From the NCBI GenBank assembly GCA_028386065.3, contig JAKUCV010003160.1, positions 1 through 64,000 of the forward strand: a stretch of 64,000 bases of DNA. The letters run 5' to 3'. A program made the position numbers and the translations under genes. Numbering within the stretch: the stretch's first letter is position 1; every line of letters begins with the position of its first letter. This stretch comes from Turnera subulata. Lineage: Eukaryota > Streptophyta > Magnoliopsida > Malpighiales > Passifloraceae. The notes beneath the pieces are model-generated. The model searched no databases. It had not been told where the DNA came from and saw only the letters and a list, made by a program, of their open reading frames with translations. Shown here piece after piece: positions 9,093-19,476 of the stretch.

Positions 9093-12000
9093 CTAAAGCC
9101 AATCAAGCATGTATCTAATACCAATGGATGCGCAATGACCTTCATGCTTCTGCTGTGTGAGCGGCTTAGTCAAAGGATCTGCTACATTGTTCTCAGAAGG
9201 AACTCTGCACAGCCTGACGTCGCCTCTATCTATGATCTCTCTAATAAGATGATAGCGTCGGAGTATATGTTTGGATCTCTGGTGGTATCTACGTTCTTGA
9301 GCCCATGCGATTGTTCCATTGTTGTCACAATAGAGCTCAATCGGACTCTCAATACTAGGAACCACACCAAGTTCAGTTACAAACTTCTTAATCCAAACAG
9401 CCTCTCTCGCCGCATCTGAGGCAGCAATGTACTCAGCCTCAGTTGTAGAATCTGCAACTGTCTCTTGCTTAGAACTCTTCCAGCATACAGCACCACCTCC
9501 AAGACAAAACACATAACCTGATTGCGATCTAAAGTCATCCCTGCCTGTTTGGAAGCTAGCATCTGTGTAACCCTTTACAACAAGCTCATCAACGCTTCTA
9601 TACACAAGGAATGCATCCTTAGTCCTTCTCATGTACTTAAGGATGTTTTTAACCGTTGTCCAGTGACTTTCACCGGGATCAGATTGATATCTGCTTGTGA
9701 CACTCAAAGCATAAGCGACATCCGGTCGGGTACATAGCATGGCATACATGATAGATCCTATTGCAGAAGCATAAGGAATCTTACTCATTCGTTCTCTCTC
9801 CTTAGATGAACTAGGACACTGATTCCTTGAGAGAGATACGCCATGTGACATGGGCAAGAATCCTTTCTTGGAATCTTGCATGCTAAACCTCTTTAGTACT
9901 TTGTCAATATATGTACTCTGACTTAGACCGAGAAGCCTTTTGGATCTATCTCTATAGATCTTTATACCCAACACGTAGGCAGCTTCTCCTAAGTCCTTCA
10001 TTGAGAAATTCTTTCCTAACCAAGTCTTTACTGACTGTAGCGTCGGAATATCATTCCCAATGAGTAGAATGTCGTCAACATACAACAACAAGAAAACGAT
10101 AATGCTCCCAATAACCTTCCTGTAAACACATGGTTCATCTTCGTTCTTAATGAAACCAAACTCTTTGATCACTTCATTAAAACGAAGATTCCAACTCCTA
10201 GAAGCTTGCTTCAACCCATAAATGGATCTTTGCAATTTGCATACCATATTAGCATTCTTTGGATCGACAAAACCTTCAGGTTGTGTGATGTACACATCCT
10301 CTAAAAGATTTCCATTTAGGAAAGCGGTTTTGACATCCATCTGCCATATCTCATAATCATGGTATGCAGCTATTGCCAGCAGAATCCGGATGGATTTAAC
10401 CATGGCAACTGGTGAGAAAGTTTCATCATAGTCTATACCATGAACTTGTTTGAAACCTTTCGCGACCAATCGCCCTTTAAAGGTAATCACATTACCATCC
10501 ATGTCGGTCTTTTTCTTAAAGACCCATTTGCACCCTATGGGTTTTACCCCTTCAGGTGGATCAACCAAGGTCCATACCTTGTTTTCATACATGGATTCCA
10601 TTTCCGAATTCATGGCTTCTAGCCACTTCTTGGAGTCCGGACCCGTAATGGCCTGCTGATAGGAAGTGGGCTCATCCTCATCTATGAGCATCACATCTCC
10701 AGTATGAGTCATAAGAAATCCATATCTCTCAGGCTCATACCGAATCCTATCCGACCTACGCGGTCCATGTGTTATAGGTACAGGATTCTCATCCACAACA
10801 TCTTGTGGTTCCTGTCCTTGTTCCATCTCAGCCTCTAGATCTCGAACTTCTACGAGTTCTATTTTTCTCCCACTGATTCCTCTAGAAATAAATTGTTTTT
10901 CTAGAAAAATAGCAGTCCGAGCAACAAACACTTTGTGGTCGGTGGGGTTATAGAAGTAATACCCTTTTGTTTCCTTAGGGTATCCTACAAAGATGCACTT
11001 CTCGGATTTAGGGCCGAGTTTATCTGATGCTTCACGTCTCACGTAAGCCTCACAACCCCAAATCCTCATAAAAGACAAATTGGGACGCTTCCCAGTCCAT
11101 ATCTCATATGGTGTCTTTTCGACCGATTTAGATGGAACACAGTTAAGTGTAAATGCAGCACTCAATAATGCATGTCCCCAAAATGAAGAAGGAAGGTCAG
11201 CTTGACTCATCATAGAACGAACCATATCTAATAAGGTTCTATTCCTCCATTCAGATACACCATTCCATTGAGGCGTACCTGGTGGAGTAAGTTGTGATAC
11301 TATACCACATTCCTTTAGATGATCAAGAAATTCTCGGTCTAAGTATTCACCTCCTCGATCAGATCGAAGCATTTTAATACTCTTACCAAGTTGATTCTGT
11401 ACTTCATTCTTGAATTCTTTGAACTTTTCAAAGGATTCTGACTTGTGTCTCATAAGATACACATAGCCATATCTACTGTAATCATCAGTAAATGTAATGA
11501 AGTATTGAAAACCACCTCTAGCCTGTGTAGACATAGGTCCGCATACATCAGAATGTATAAGACCTAATAAGTCTGAAGCTCTTTCACCTTTACCAGTAAA
11601 GGGAGCCTTCGTCATTTTGCCCAACAAACATGACTCACATGTCTCATATGATTCAAAATCAAATGAGTCTAATAGTCCATCTTTATGGAGTTTAGCAATA
11701 CGAGTCTCGTTTATATGGCCCAAACGACAATGCCAAAGGTAGGTTTCATTAGAATCGTTCATTCTAACCTTCTTCGTATTAACGTTATAGATTGGCGTTT
11801 CTAGGTTTAGAACATACAAACCATTGCTCAAATATGCACCACCATAATAAATATCATTGAAATAAATAGAACAACATTTGCTCTTTATTACAAATGAAAA
11901 GCCTTTCTTGTCCAGACAAGAAACAGAAATCAAATTCCTGCTTATAGTAGGTACATAATAGCAATCATCAAGTTCCAAAACCAAACCACTCGGTAAAGAT

Positions 12001-13043
12001 AGATAATAAGTCCCTACGGCTAATGCAGCAACCCTTGCTCCATTTCCGACGCGTAGGTCTATCTCACCCTTTGCCAATCTCCTACTCTTTCTTAGTTCCT
12101 GCACATTTACACAAATGTGAGAACCACATCCGGTATCTAATACCCATGATGCAGAGATAGAGATATTAGCTTCTATAACGAAAATACCTGAAGTGGAAGT
12201 CTCACTTCCCTTCCTTTTCTTCACCTCTTCAAGGTAAATAGGGCAGTTGCGCTTCCAATGGCCCGGTTTATTGCAATGGAAACAATGTCCTTCCTTTGCA
12301 ATACCACCTTTGGGTTTCAGCACATGATCACAAGAACATGCACATACACCAAACTTTTTAGCACATTTCTTCTTCTTGTTAAACTTTGCTTTACCCTTTC
12401 CTTTGCTCTTTCCAATCATCAAAATGTTGGATTTGTTTGCCCTCATTTGTTGCTCAGTTGTTCCCAACATGTTAAGCAACTTAGACAACGATTTGTCAAG
12501 ATGATTCATATTGAAGTTCATGACAAATTGGCTGTAATTGTCCGGCAACGATTGCAGAACTAGATCAACCGCCAACTCCTTTTGCAAAGGAAAACCAAGA
12601 CCCTCAAGGCTCTCAATGTATTCAATCATTTTAAGCACATGAGGTCTCACGGGTGATGACTCTGCCATCCTGCATTGGAACAATGCCTTAGAGGTCTCAT
12701 ACCTCTCATGCCTTGCTTGCTCATCAGAGAGCATCTTTAGGTGTTCGATCATATCGAACGCCCCCATGTTCTCATGTTGCTTCTGAAGCCCAGATTCCAT
12801 GGCTATTAGCATAAGACATGCGACATCCAATGCATCGTCAAGATGCTTCTTGTAAGCATCCCTTTCTGCTCTAGGAGCATTAGGCGCCGGTTCAATCGGA
12901 ATAGGCCCTTCAAGGACATACAACTTCTTTTCTTGTTTGAGGACAATCCTCAAATTGCGATACCACTTTAGGAAATTATTCCCATTCAGCTTTTCCTTCT
13001 CAAGGACCGATCGCAATGATAGTGTACTTGTGTTTTGTGCCAT
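9093..13043 (-). CDS. Ty1/copia Gag-Pol polyprotein, intact (1316 codons)
   Basis: One uninterrupted ORF carries all copia domains in the canonical order. Gag (about residues 1-250) ends in the zinc knuckle CFHCNKPGHWKRNC (about 254-267). The aspartic protease has LDTGCGSHIC (catalytic Asp near 303). Next come the GAG-pre-integrase motif WHCRLGH, then integrase with HSDVCG (near 495), SDRGGEY (near 560) and NGVSEW (near 594). RT has YVDDIL near 988, and RNase H has TEAEY near 1200. The product makes virus-like particles, reverse transcribes the element RNA and integrates the cDNA. The start chosen is the ATG of MAQNTSTLSLRS, conserved in copies A and F. No stop or frameshift was seen, so this copy is coding-competent on paper. 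Finer lineage assignment (Tork/TNT1-like) is from memory only. Confidence 0.95.
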   Translation of the reverse strand: MAQNTSTLSLRSVLEKEKLNGNNFLKWYRNLRIVLKQEKKLYVLEGPIPIEPAPNAPRAERDAYKKHLDDALDVACLMLIAMESGLQKQHENMGAFDMIEHLKMLSDEQARHERYETSKALFQCRMAESSPVRPHVLKMIEYIESLEGLGFPLQKELAVDLVLQSLPDNYSQFVMNFNMNHLDKSLSKLLNMLGTTEQQMRANKSNILMIGKSKGKGKAKFNKKKKCAKKFGVCACSCDHVLKPKGGIAKEGHCFHCNKPGHWKRNCPIYLEEVKKRKGSETSTSGIFVIEANISISASWVLDTGCGSHICVNVQELRKSRRLAKGEIDLRVGNGARVAALAVGTYYLSLPSGLVLELDDCYYVPTISRNLISVSCLDKKGFSFVIKSKCCSIYFNDIYYGGAYLSNGLYVLNLETPIYNVNTKKVRMNDSNETYLWHCRLGHINETRIAKLHKDGLLDSFDFESYETCESCLLGKMTKAPFTGKGERASDLLGLIHSDVCGPMSTQARGGFQYFITFTDDYSRYGYVYLMRHKSESFEKFKEFKNEVQNQLGKSIKMLRSDRGGEYLDREFLDHLKECGIVSQLTPPGTPQWNGVSEWRNRTLLDMVRSMMSQADLPSSFWGHALLSAAFTLNCVPSKSVEKTPYEIWTGKRPNLSFMRIWGCEAYVRREASDKLGPKSEKCIFVGYPKETKGYYFYNPTDHKVFVARTAIFLEKQFISRGISGRKIELVEVRDLEAEMEQGQEPQDVVDENPVPITHGPRRSDRIRYEPERYGFLMTHTGDVMLIDEDEPTSYQQAITGPDSKKWLEAMNSEMESMYENKVWTLVDPPEGVKPIGCKWVFKKKTDMDGNVITFKGRLVAKGFKQVHGIDYDETFSPVAMVKSIRILLAIAAYHDYEIWQMDVKTAFLNGNLLEDVYITQPEGFVDPKNANMVCKLQRSIYGLKQASRSWNLRFNEVIKEFGFIKNEDEPCVYRKVIGSIIVFLLLYVDDILLIGNDIPTLQSVKTWLGKNFSMKDLGEAAYVLGIKIYRDRSKRLLGLSQSTYIDKVLKRFSMQDSKKGFLPMSHGVSLSRNQCPSSSKERERMSKIPYASAIGSIMYAMLCTRPDVAYALSVTSRYQSDPGESHWTTVKNILKYMRRTKDAFLVYRSVDELVVKGYTDASFQTGRDDFRSQSGYVFCLGGGAVCWKSSKQETVADSTTEAEYIAASDAAREAVWIKKFVTELGVVPSIESPIELYCDNNGTIAWAQERRYHQRSKHILRRYHLIREIIDRGDVRLCRVPSENNVADPLTKPLTQQKHEGHCASIGIRYMLDWL

Positions 13044-14131
13044 GGTAGCTCTACAACAAAGATCAACTCATAGAAATAAGAGTCATGTATACATAAATCA
13101 TTTAACAAGGAATTCTATTAAATGATGCTCCTACTATGAAAATAAAATAATCATGAGCAGGCCAAGATCCATATTTCACTACAATATAAGTCAGCTTTGG
13201 TTGATCGCCTACATCATAGCTATTTAGGTAGACAACTCTTGTCAATTACATCTCATGTAACTCTTGGATAGCTGAGCGAACAACACTTGTTCTTGTCTAT
13301 CTCATAGACATTACCCAACTCCTTGCCTCTAAGTCCTTAATCCTATTAAGATGACCTAGTTAAGTCCAAACCTACAATAAGCAGTTCAGATATTACAATT
13401 ATCCAGTCGCACCTTGCAAGGATAAACATTGGCACCTTGCTTTGGCAAAAACTACCAAGTGTTGATCTAAGCAATGATGAGTGCATATCATGGAAGGCAA
13501 CTAAGAACTTAATATTTACATCAAAATATGTTCATACATCACATGCATATAATAAAAAATTCATACATTGATGTTTTGTAAATTTGGAAACCAAAAATAC
13601 ATGTGAACATCGATTTCTAACTTGAACATCGATGTTTTGAGAATCTGATTCTCCCAACTACTTGGCAGCACTAAATATTTCGGCCATATCTAGAGCTGTA
13701 GAGCTCGGTTTGGTGCAATCTTGGTGTCCTTGGAAAGCAAAGAAGTATTTCTACAACTTTTCTATTCAGGCCAGACACTAATTCGGCCTCCTTCTGCCCC
13801 GAATCCGCTATTGAAGTCACTAGATTCCAGAACATCGTTGTTGTAGGTATCATATACCTTTCAAGCACCCTTGTCGAACTCATTCGACTTTATACCAAAA
13901 CACACTTTGATTGATATCACAAACAATCAAGTGCCTGATATCAAAACACTTTTGACAAAAATAACATCAACATATATCACATATACAAAAGAATTCAGCA
14001 CAACACATACAAAATGAATTCAGCATATCACATACACCAAATTGAACTTAACATATCACATACGTTAAGATGAACATATCACATATGCACAACAATTCAG
14101 TTTAGAGCTTCACAAGAGGCCCCGCTACCAC
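13044..14131 (-). other. Untranslated leader of copia B, palindrome array collapsed
   Basis: The 1.1-kb leader is homologous to those of copies A and F. A PBS-like TGGTAGCGGGGCC lies beside the LTR (about 14118-14130). The GTCGAA/TTCGAC hairpin (about 13872-13887) and the TTGATTG/CAATCAA pair (about 13909-13930) are present. Only one gag-proximal palindrome pair (about 13607-13637) and one degenerate copy (about 13832) remain of the array seen in A and F. Confidence 0.75.
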
Positions 14132-15829
14132 TATAAGTAACCGGGTATGCAAAAAGAGACAATATGCGCAGCGGAAAACCCGGAACTAATGGAGGAACCA
14201 TGTGAAACGGGGTAAACCGAATAACAAAAATTCGTACCTGGTTAGGTTGAGATCTTTCACTCAACTGATGATCGAATCAGCAAGAACCGGACAGAAATCC
14301 GACTCCTCTACGGTATCCACACGAACCGTCGATGACCGCTAGCAATCGTCACACAATTACTAACCCGAGCACTCCCGAACCGCAGTGCTAGCTGCAGAAT
14401 TTTCGAGAGCTAGAGACTAGTGTTTGATGTGTTTCTTTCTCAAGAATGAAGTGTGTATTCTTTTGCGTGTTAATCTCATTAACCACTTTCTTTCACATAC
14501 ATATCATATATGTATCAACGTTAGTTTATATATAGAAATGGTCAACCTAATCACACATATATTTTATCATGCATGATTGTGTTTTCCATTATCTATACTT
14601 TAGTCACAATCATCAACATGATCATGTCTCCACTAACTCAATCATATATATCAACATATATATCTTCAACGTTAGTTCATATACAAATAGCCAACCTGAT
14701 CACACATATATATATTATCATATGTCAATATGTATGATTGAGTTTCCATTATCTGTACTTTAGTCACAATCATCTACATGATCATGTTTCCACTAACTAC
14801 ACTTTAATCATACATATCACTATACATATAATAATGACACATCAATTTCGTCCTTTTTGAGTAATAATTCAGGTTCAATAATTCTGGTAACTAGTGAACC
14901 AAACCAACCCAAACGACCTGGTCCAACCATGGTCCAACCACACCCGGTCGAACCATGGTCCAACCATCTGCTCGAATCAACGGTTCTATGTGTGTGACCC
15001 TGTAGGCACTTGTAACGTCCGGCAATAATTGTAAAATCTCATTTTACAATTATAAGCAAAGAGCGGCGTCTAGCAACACATCATTGCTACCCGAACGACA
15101 AGATCAGTACTGATTCTATATGCCTCGGAACATGTCATCGTCCTTTCGTCCCATTATCAAGATTAAACCGAGACATGGAAAACGTCAATCTCGTATATGT
15201 TTAATCTTAGTTTCTTGATCCCCGAGTTAATTGTGTAAAACGGATCCTAATGATATCACCATATCATATAATCCTAGCATGGCCATGCATTTAACAGTTC
15301 AACTCTATCAAGAAGCCCATATGATAATATACCCGTTATATGGGTCGGACGAATCCCTTCTTGATCAATCAAAACCCACTCACATTTATCATATACCCAA
15401 TGATTACCCTCAAGTCCACCCAGTTACGGATGACTAGAAATAATATCAAAGTATACGACTCATATGTTGGGAACCTTGATGATCTTAGGTCTAAGGACAA
15501 TACATATAAAAGAACCACTAATGACTATCATATAACGTTCCATATAGGGTTCTTATGTGGGTCAGTCCAGTCCACAAGTTCTCTAACTTGTACCCGTATG
15601 TAGAATTCATATCTCATATGATTCTCAACATACGCTAGTCTTAATTTATTATTACAACCCATCCACAATAATAATCGACTAGGGATATTTTAAGAATACA
15701 AAGTATTCTAGGGTTATAAATATGTGCAAGCGATTATCTCATAATCATATTTATTGGAATAACCTTAATGTATATACATGACTACAAACAACCATCCATT
15801 GATTGGCTTTTGGGCATATTACACTAACA
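14132..15829 (-). mobile_element. Copia B 5' LTR
   Basis: It matches 7377-9078 with about 2% differences. The right end on the plus strand is ATTACACTAACA, that is TGTTAGTGTAAT on the element strand. The left terminal dinucleotide on the plus strand is TA rather than TG, a single substitution. It would contain the element promoter; I could not place a convincing TATA box. Confidence 0.95.
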
Positions 15830-16005
15830 AGAATATCATCAAAGTAGACAACAACAAACTTTCCAATAAAATGACATAAGACATGATTCATTAATTGCAT
15901 AAAAGTACTAGGTGCATTAGTTAATCCAAAAGGCATTACCAACCTCTCATACAACCCATACTTAGTCTTAAACGCAGTCTTCCATTCATCTCCAATTTTC
16001 ATTGA
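15830..16005 (-). pseudogene. Ty3/gypsy RT, first half, upstream of the copia B insertion
   Basis: Minus-strand sequence encodes [18 protein letters not shown], then [17 protein letters not shown] and VVYFDDIL, the RT palm with the active-site FDD. The frame continues into 6546-7376 once the copia element and one target duplication are disregarded. Upstream gypsy sequence (protease, gag, LTR) is absent: at about 16003-16010 it gives way to Sirevirus-like LTR sequence. Only a fragment survives. Confidence 0.92.
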
Positions 16006-16009
16006 TAGA

Positions 16010-16379
16010 GGTAATCACTAAAGCTTTTGGTTGAATTGATTTCTGATCTTGGTGACTCGATTGAATCGGAGGTGCTATCCAGCTTTGTTCTGGTAGTGTT
16101 GCCGTATCAATTGTGGTCTATGAGCATGAAAGAGACTTAAGCTTAATAAAATAATACTCTTAACACACATACCAATCCCACTAACCTCAAACCTTATAAA
16201 ATCTGATTTCATTATTTAATTCAAGGGTTTGGGTGGTGGATTAAAATATTCATAAGCCTAGTTTGTCATTGATCAAAATCAATTAATCATATGTTAGGTT
16301 ATTAAGTTAAATCACTAATTAGCACTAATTGGATAATTAATTAATCACTAATGCACATGTTAATTACCTTAACCCAACA
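16010..16379 (-). mobile_element. Sirevirus-like LTR start (truncated)
   Basis: On the minus strand TGTTGGGTTAAGG follows immediately after a strong polypurine tract, so this is the beginning of a 3' LTR. About 370 bp remain before gypsy RT sequence takes over near 16005. The distal terminus and target duplication are therefore not visible, and the left boundary is approximate. Confidence 0.6.
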
Positions 16380-16640
16380 TTCTCCCCCTTTTTTATGATA
16401 ACAAACATATATGAAAAATACAAGCATGTGAGGGTTTAAAACAATTTAAGGTTTAAGCTCCCCCTCAACCTATGACGCTCCCCCTAAATCTATGCTCCCC
16501 TACTTAAAAATTTTTCCAAATTAAGCACGAATCAATAGAGGAATAAAGATAGGTTAGAGTAACAATCGATATTAGTAACTGTAAGCATCCACAATCAACC
16601 ATCATTGTGTGTTTTTCACACACCACTTTTCTCCCCCTAT
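16380..16640 (-). promoter_or_regulatory. Multiple polypurine tracts of a Sirevirus-like element
   Basis: On the minus strand the run AAAAAAGGGGGAGA (16381-16394) abuts the LTR. Further GGGGGAG-type copies lie at about 16457-16465, 16476-16484, 16493-16499 and 16630-16637. Repeated polypurine tracts ahead of the 3' LTR are a signature described for Sireviruses (established knowledge). Confidence 0.65.
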
Positions 16641-16929
16641 TGGCATCACCCAAAAAATGGTGTAAGGGAGAAAAAGAACTGAACCCTACATAGAGATCTA
16701 GTAATATACTGAAATATGATAGGACATCATAGATATAAACCATAAAGATGTTCAAATAGAAATCCAGACGATCTGGCAACAACAGTGCCAGAACGAACCA
16801 CAAAGCATAATATCCAGAAATATTCCAAAATAATCGAACTAGAACATAAACAGAATTGGAACGTGATGCAGGCAAGTCTAGATATGAGAATGAATGAACC
16901 TAAAATGGGGCATCAAATCTAAAGGAAGG

Positions 16930-17650
16930 TCACTCAGTGGTCTCATCAGCAACAGCAGCTTGATCGGTGGAAGAATCAGAGGCAAAAAACCTATTCGGGT
17001 TTGGAGCAAAACGCTTCACCAACAAGTCCAATTGTCTCTTCTGCATCTCCATGATCCTCGCAACCATTCCCTTGTCCTCCAGAAGAACATCCCTAACATC
17101 CTTAACCTCATCCACCAAAGCCTTAATTCTTACATCCTTGGATGAACACGGCTGTGTCACATAAAACAACCCCTGCTTGTTTTTCTAAAGATGCATGCAT
17201 GAAAGAGTAGCAATGCTTATGGCTTCTGATCTGATTGGAAGATGAGCACTTATTGGCACCACATTTTCCTTCTGAGCAATAAGAGTGATTAAGTGCCCAT
17301 ATGCCCTTCCTGAGTACTCTCTCATGTGATGGAAAATGGTGTATGCATAATCAACCGGGCTGTTGGTCAACAAACATCCAAGCAGCCACATGTCGTATGT
17401 CTTTAAGTGATTCAGATGCCCATGTCGAGGAGTGAGGATACGGGTGATGAAGTACAGAAGGATCTGGTGATTTGGAGACAGATCATCATACTTCCCAAGC
17501 TTGCTTGCCTTCCCAAAAAGTAATCTTTTTTGCTCAGAAGCAGTGTTAAAATACTTCACTCTAGCAGCTTTTCCTTTTGGAATATTGAGCAAGTCATGGA
17601 TGGAGTCCGGAGTGACATAAACAGATTGTCCACAGATCAAGCTGTGAACC
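16930..17650 (-). pseudogene. ORF in the env position of a Sirevirus-like element (plant transposon-protein domain type)
   Basis: The minus-strand frame from 17650 to 16930 has one in-frame TAG at about 17185-17187. The first part contains VTPDSIHDLLNIP, then ILYFITRILTPRHGH, then TYDMWLLGCLLTNSPVDYAYTIFHHM, resembling proteins annotated as 'putative plant transposon protein' that accompany LTR elements. The part after the stop (about 80 residues) is charged and heptad-like, probably a coiled coil. It lies 5' of the polypurine tracts, the location of the env-like gene in Sireviruses. The apparent start methionine (MGFSQ) is encoded by the Tat D LTR that cuts the gene at 17651; the true start is lost. 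The function is unknown. Confidence 0.65.
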
Positions 17651-19191
17651 TGTGAGAACCCCACCCAAAATCACTTAGGCCTTCTCACCTAATCCTTTCA
17701 CCTTCTTCCTCGGGTCAATCCCATATCATTAGAGTCCACCTAAGTTTTATTAGGGACGAAACTTAGGAAAAACCCTTGAATGACTCCTTAGGCAACTAGT
17801 CATGGCGAACCAAAGTTATGGGATCGGGGGTTCGTCACGGATGGGAAGGTGTTAGGCACCCATCTGTGTTGGGTCAAAACCTTGTGCAATTAAAGAGAAA
17901 AGTATGCCTTTTGCAAGTGTGCAAGAGTGTGGAAAATAAAGAAAGGGGGGAGGAAAAGACTTGGCTTGCATCTCGTTGTGAAACCGAGACTACCTACGTA
18001 CCCGAGTGATCGGGGTCAAAGCCACGTAGTTCTAAACATGGCACTAATCGGCCACTTACATCATCAAAAGCATCAACAATCAATCACCAAGAATCAATCA
18101 AAAAGGATTCAGGATTACCTTAGGTAGCCCTCCTCTAGCTCCTTACAGTGGGTCGAGTTCCACACCCACCTCCTTGCCACTCCTTAGCTCTATGGTTGAT
18201 CCTTTTCTTGATTCCTCCTTGCTAGACTACTGCTTAATGCTCCCCACGAAAATCCTCCAGAGTTTCTGCCTTAGAAAATATTTCTAAGCTTGGAGAAGTA
18301 GAGTTTCTCCAAGCGAGAAGAGCTTATGGGTATGTATGTGAGAAAGATTGCGTGTCCCCTGAAATGTGTGTGAGGGGTCTTATTTATAGTGTTCTGGGAA
18401 GCCTAGGGGCTTGGACCTGCTTAATGGTGGAGATTATGCTCGAAAATCTGGTCCAAAACCGCGTGGGATCAAAAAAGAAACAAAATCGGAGATTTTTGGG
18501 GATTCTGGGCAGGAATGACCGCCACTGCCTGCGGTCATCCACCACACGTCCGCCATGACTGGCGGTCGTCGCGAGATGTCCGCCGGTCGCCCTGCGTATC
18601 ACCCGTTCTTTCCTTTTCGAGCCCCCAATCCCCCTAATTCAGGCCTGATTCGATCCTACCGCGTAATCAACCCCTAATCTACCCAGAAATCACTCAATTA
18701 CTTGGTCATCACTCCCTCAAATCATTCCATAATCAAAAGATTACCCATTAACACCCAAACTAAAAACACATATTCTAATTAAATGATAACTAACTCTGAT
18801 TTTCCACGAAAATCAGAGCTAAAATTGACCTGCAAGAAATGTGTTAATGGACTGGACAAACTCTGGAGAATTAATTTGGGCCCTTAAATCCATTCTCAAC
18901 CCAAGAATAAATCATCTCATTATTATTGGGTTAAAAACAACTAAAAGAGCCCATGCAAATGCATTTTAATAAATAAACCATATCATATATTTTATCCTAA
19001 GGTTAAATCATCTCATTAATCCTAGGACTTAAGCGCATAAAGGTTTATGTCATCAAAATACACCAATTCTACTAAATTAAAATTCATATCATGCTTGAAC
19101 TTTGGACCAAATCATCTCATTGATCCTAAGTCCACACGTGTACGAAGTCTAATTTAGTAAAATTTCCGTGGGCCAAATTTGGGTGTTCACA
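17651..19191 (-). mobile_element. Tat-type gypsy 'D', complete 3' LTR (1541 bp)
   Basis: On the minus strand it begins TGTGAACACCCAAATTTGG (19191 leftwards) and ends GGGTTCTCACA at 17651. It is homologous to the inverted copies at 32311-33628 and 39966-42020. Promoter features on the element strand are a TATA-like TATAAATA (18381-18388) preceded by GC-rich GACCGCC inverted repeats (18513-18591). The U3 part contains three AATCATCTCATT repeats (plus-strand reading) at about 18909, 19007 and 19111. It is inserted into the Sirevirus-like ORF on its left. Confidence 0.85.
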
Positions 19192-19476
19192 GATGCCCCT
19201 CGTTGATGAGTCCTTATAGACTAATGACGAAACAACGTAAGACAAGAACAACCAAATTCGAATGATTGATATGTGTGGTGCGTGCCATGGGTTGGAGCAT
19301 CTCATGCTCCGCTCCGGGAATCATCTCATCCTGAAGGTTTGGGGGACTGGCCCTCGGTTTTTGGGAATCATCTCATCCCAGATTTCTCAAGAATCATCTC
19401 ATCCTGAGGTTTGAGGGACTGGCCCTCGGTTTATGGGAATCATCTCATCCCATATTTTCGGGAATCATCTCATCCT
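19192..19476 (-). repeat. 3' UTR and PPT of Tat D, with GAATCATCTCATCC repeats
   Basis: GATGCCCCTCGTT (plus strand) at 19192 is the polypurine tract of the element in reverse, equivalent to that at 30905-30920 of element C. Beyond it, from about 19281, five copies of GAATCATCTCATCC (plus a variant) alternate with the phrase GGGACTGGCCCTCGG in units of about 72 bp. The same core occurs in the LTR U3. The rest of element D is missing, replaced by the block starting at 19477. Confidence 0.75.

Larger units (their letters stand above)
7377..15829 (-). mobile_element. Nearly complete Ty1/copia element, copy B (8.45 kb)
   Basis: It has two LTRs of about 1700 bp (1702 and 1698), differing by eye at some 35-40 positions (about 2%), a leader, an uninterrupted 1316-codon gag-pol and a polypurine tract. 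The element is flanked by AGAAC (7372-7376) and AGAAT (15830-15834), a 5-bp target duplication with one mismatch. It sits inside a gypsy RT gene. The 2% LTR divergence implies a relatively recent insertion; the exact age depends on an assumed rate. One terminal base of the 5' LTR is mutated (TA instead of TG at 14132 on the plus strand). Confidence 0.95.
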
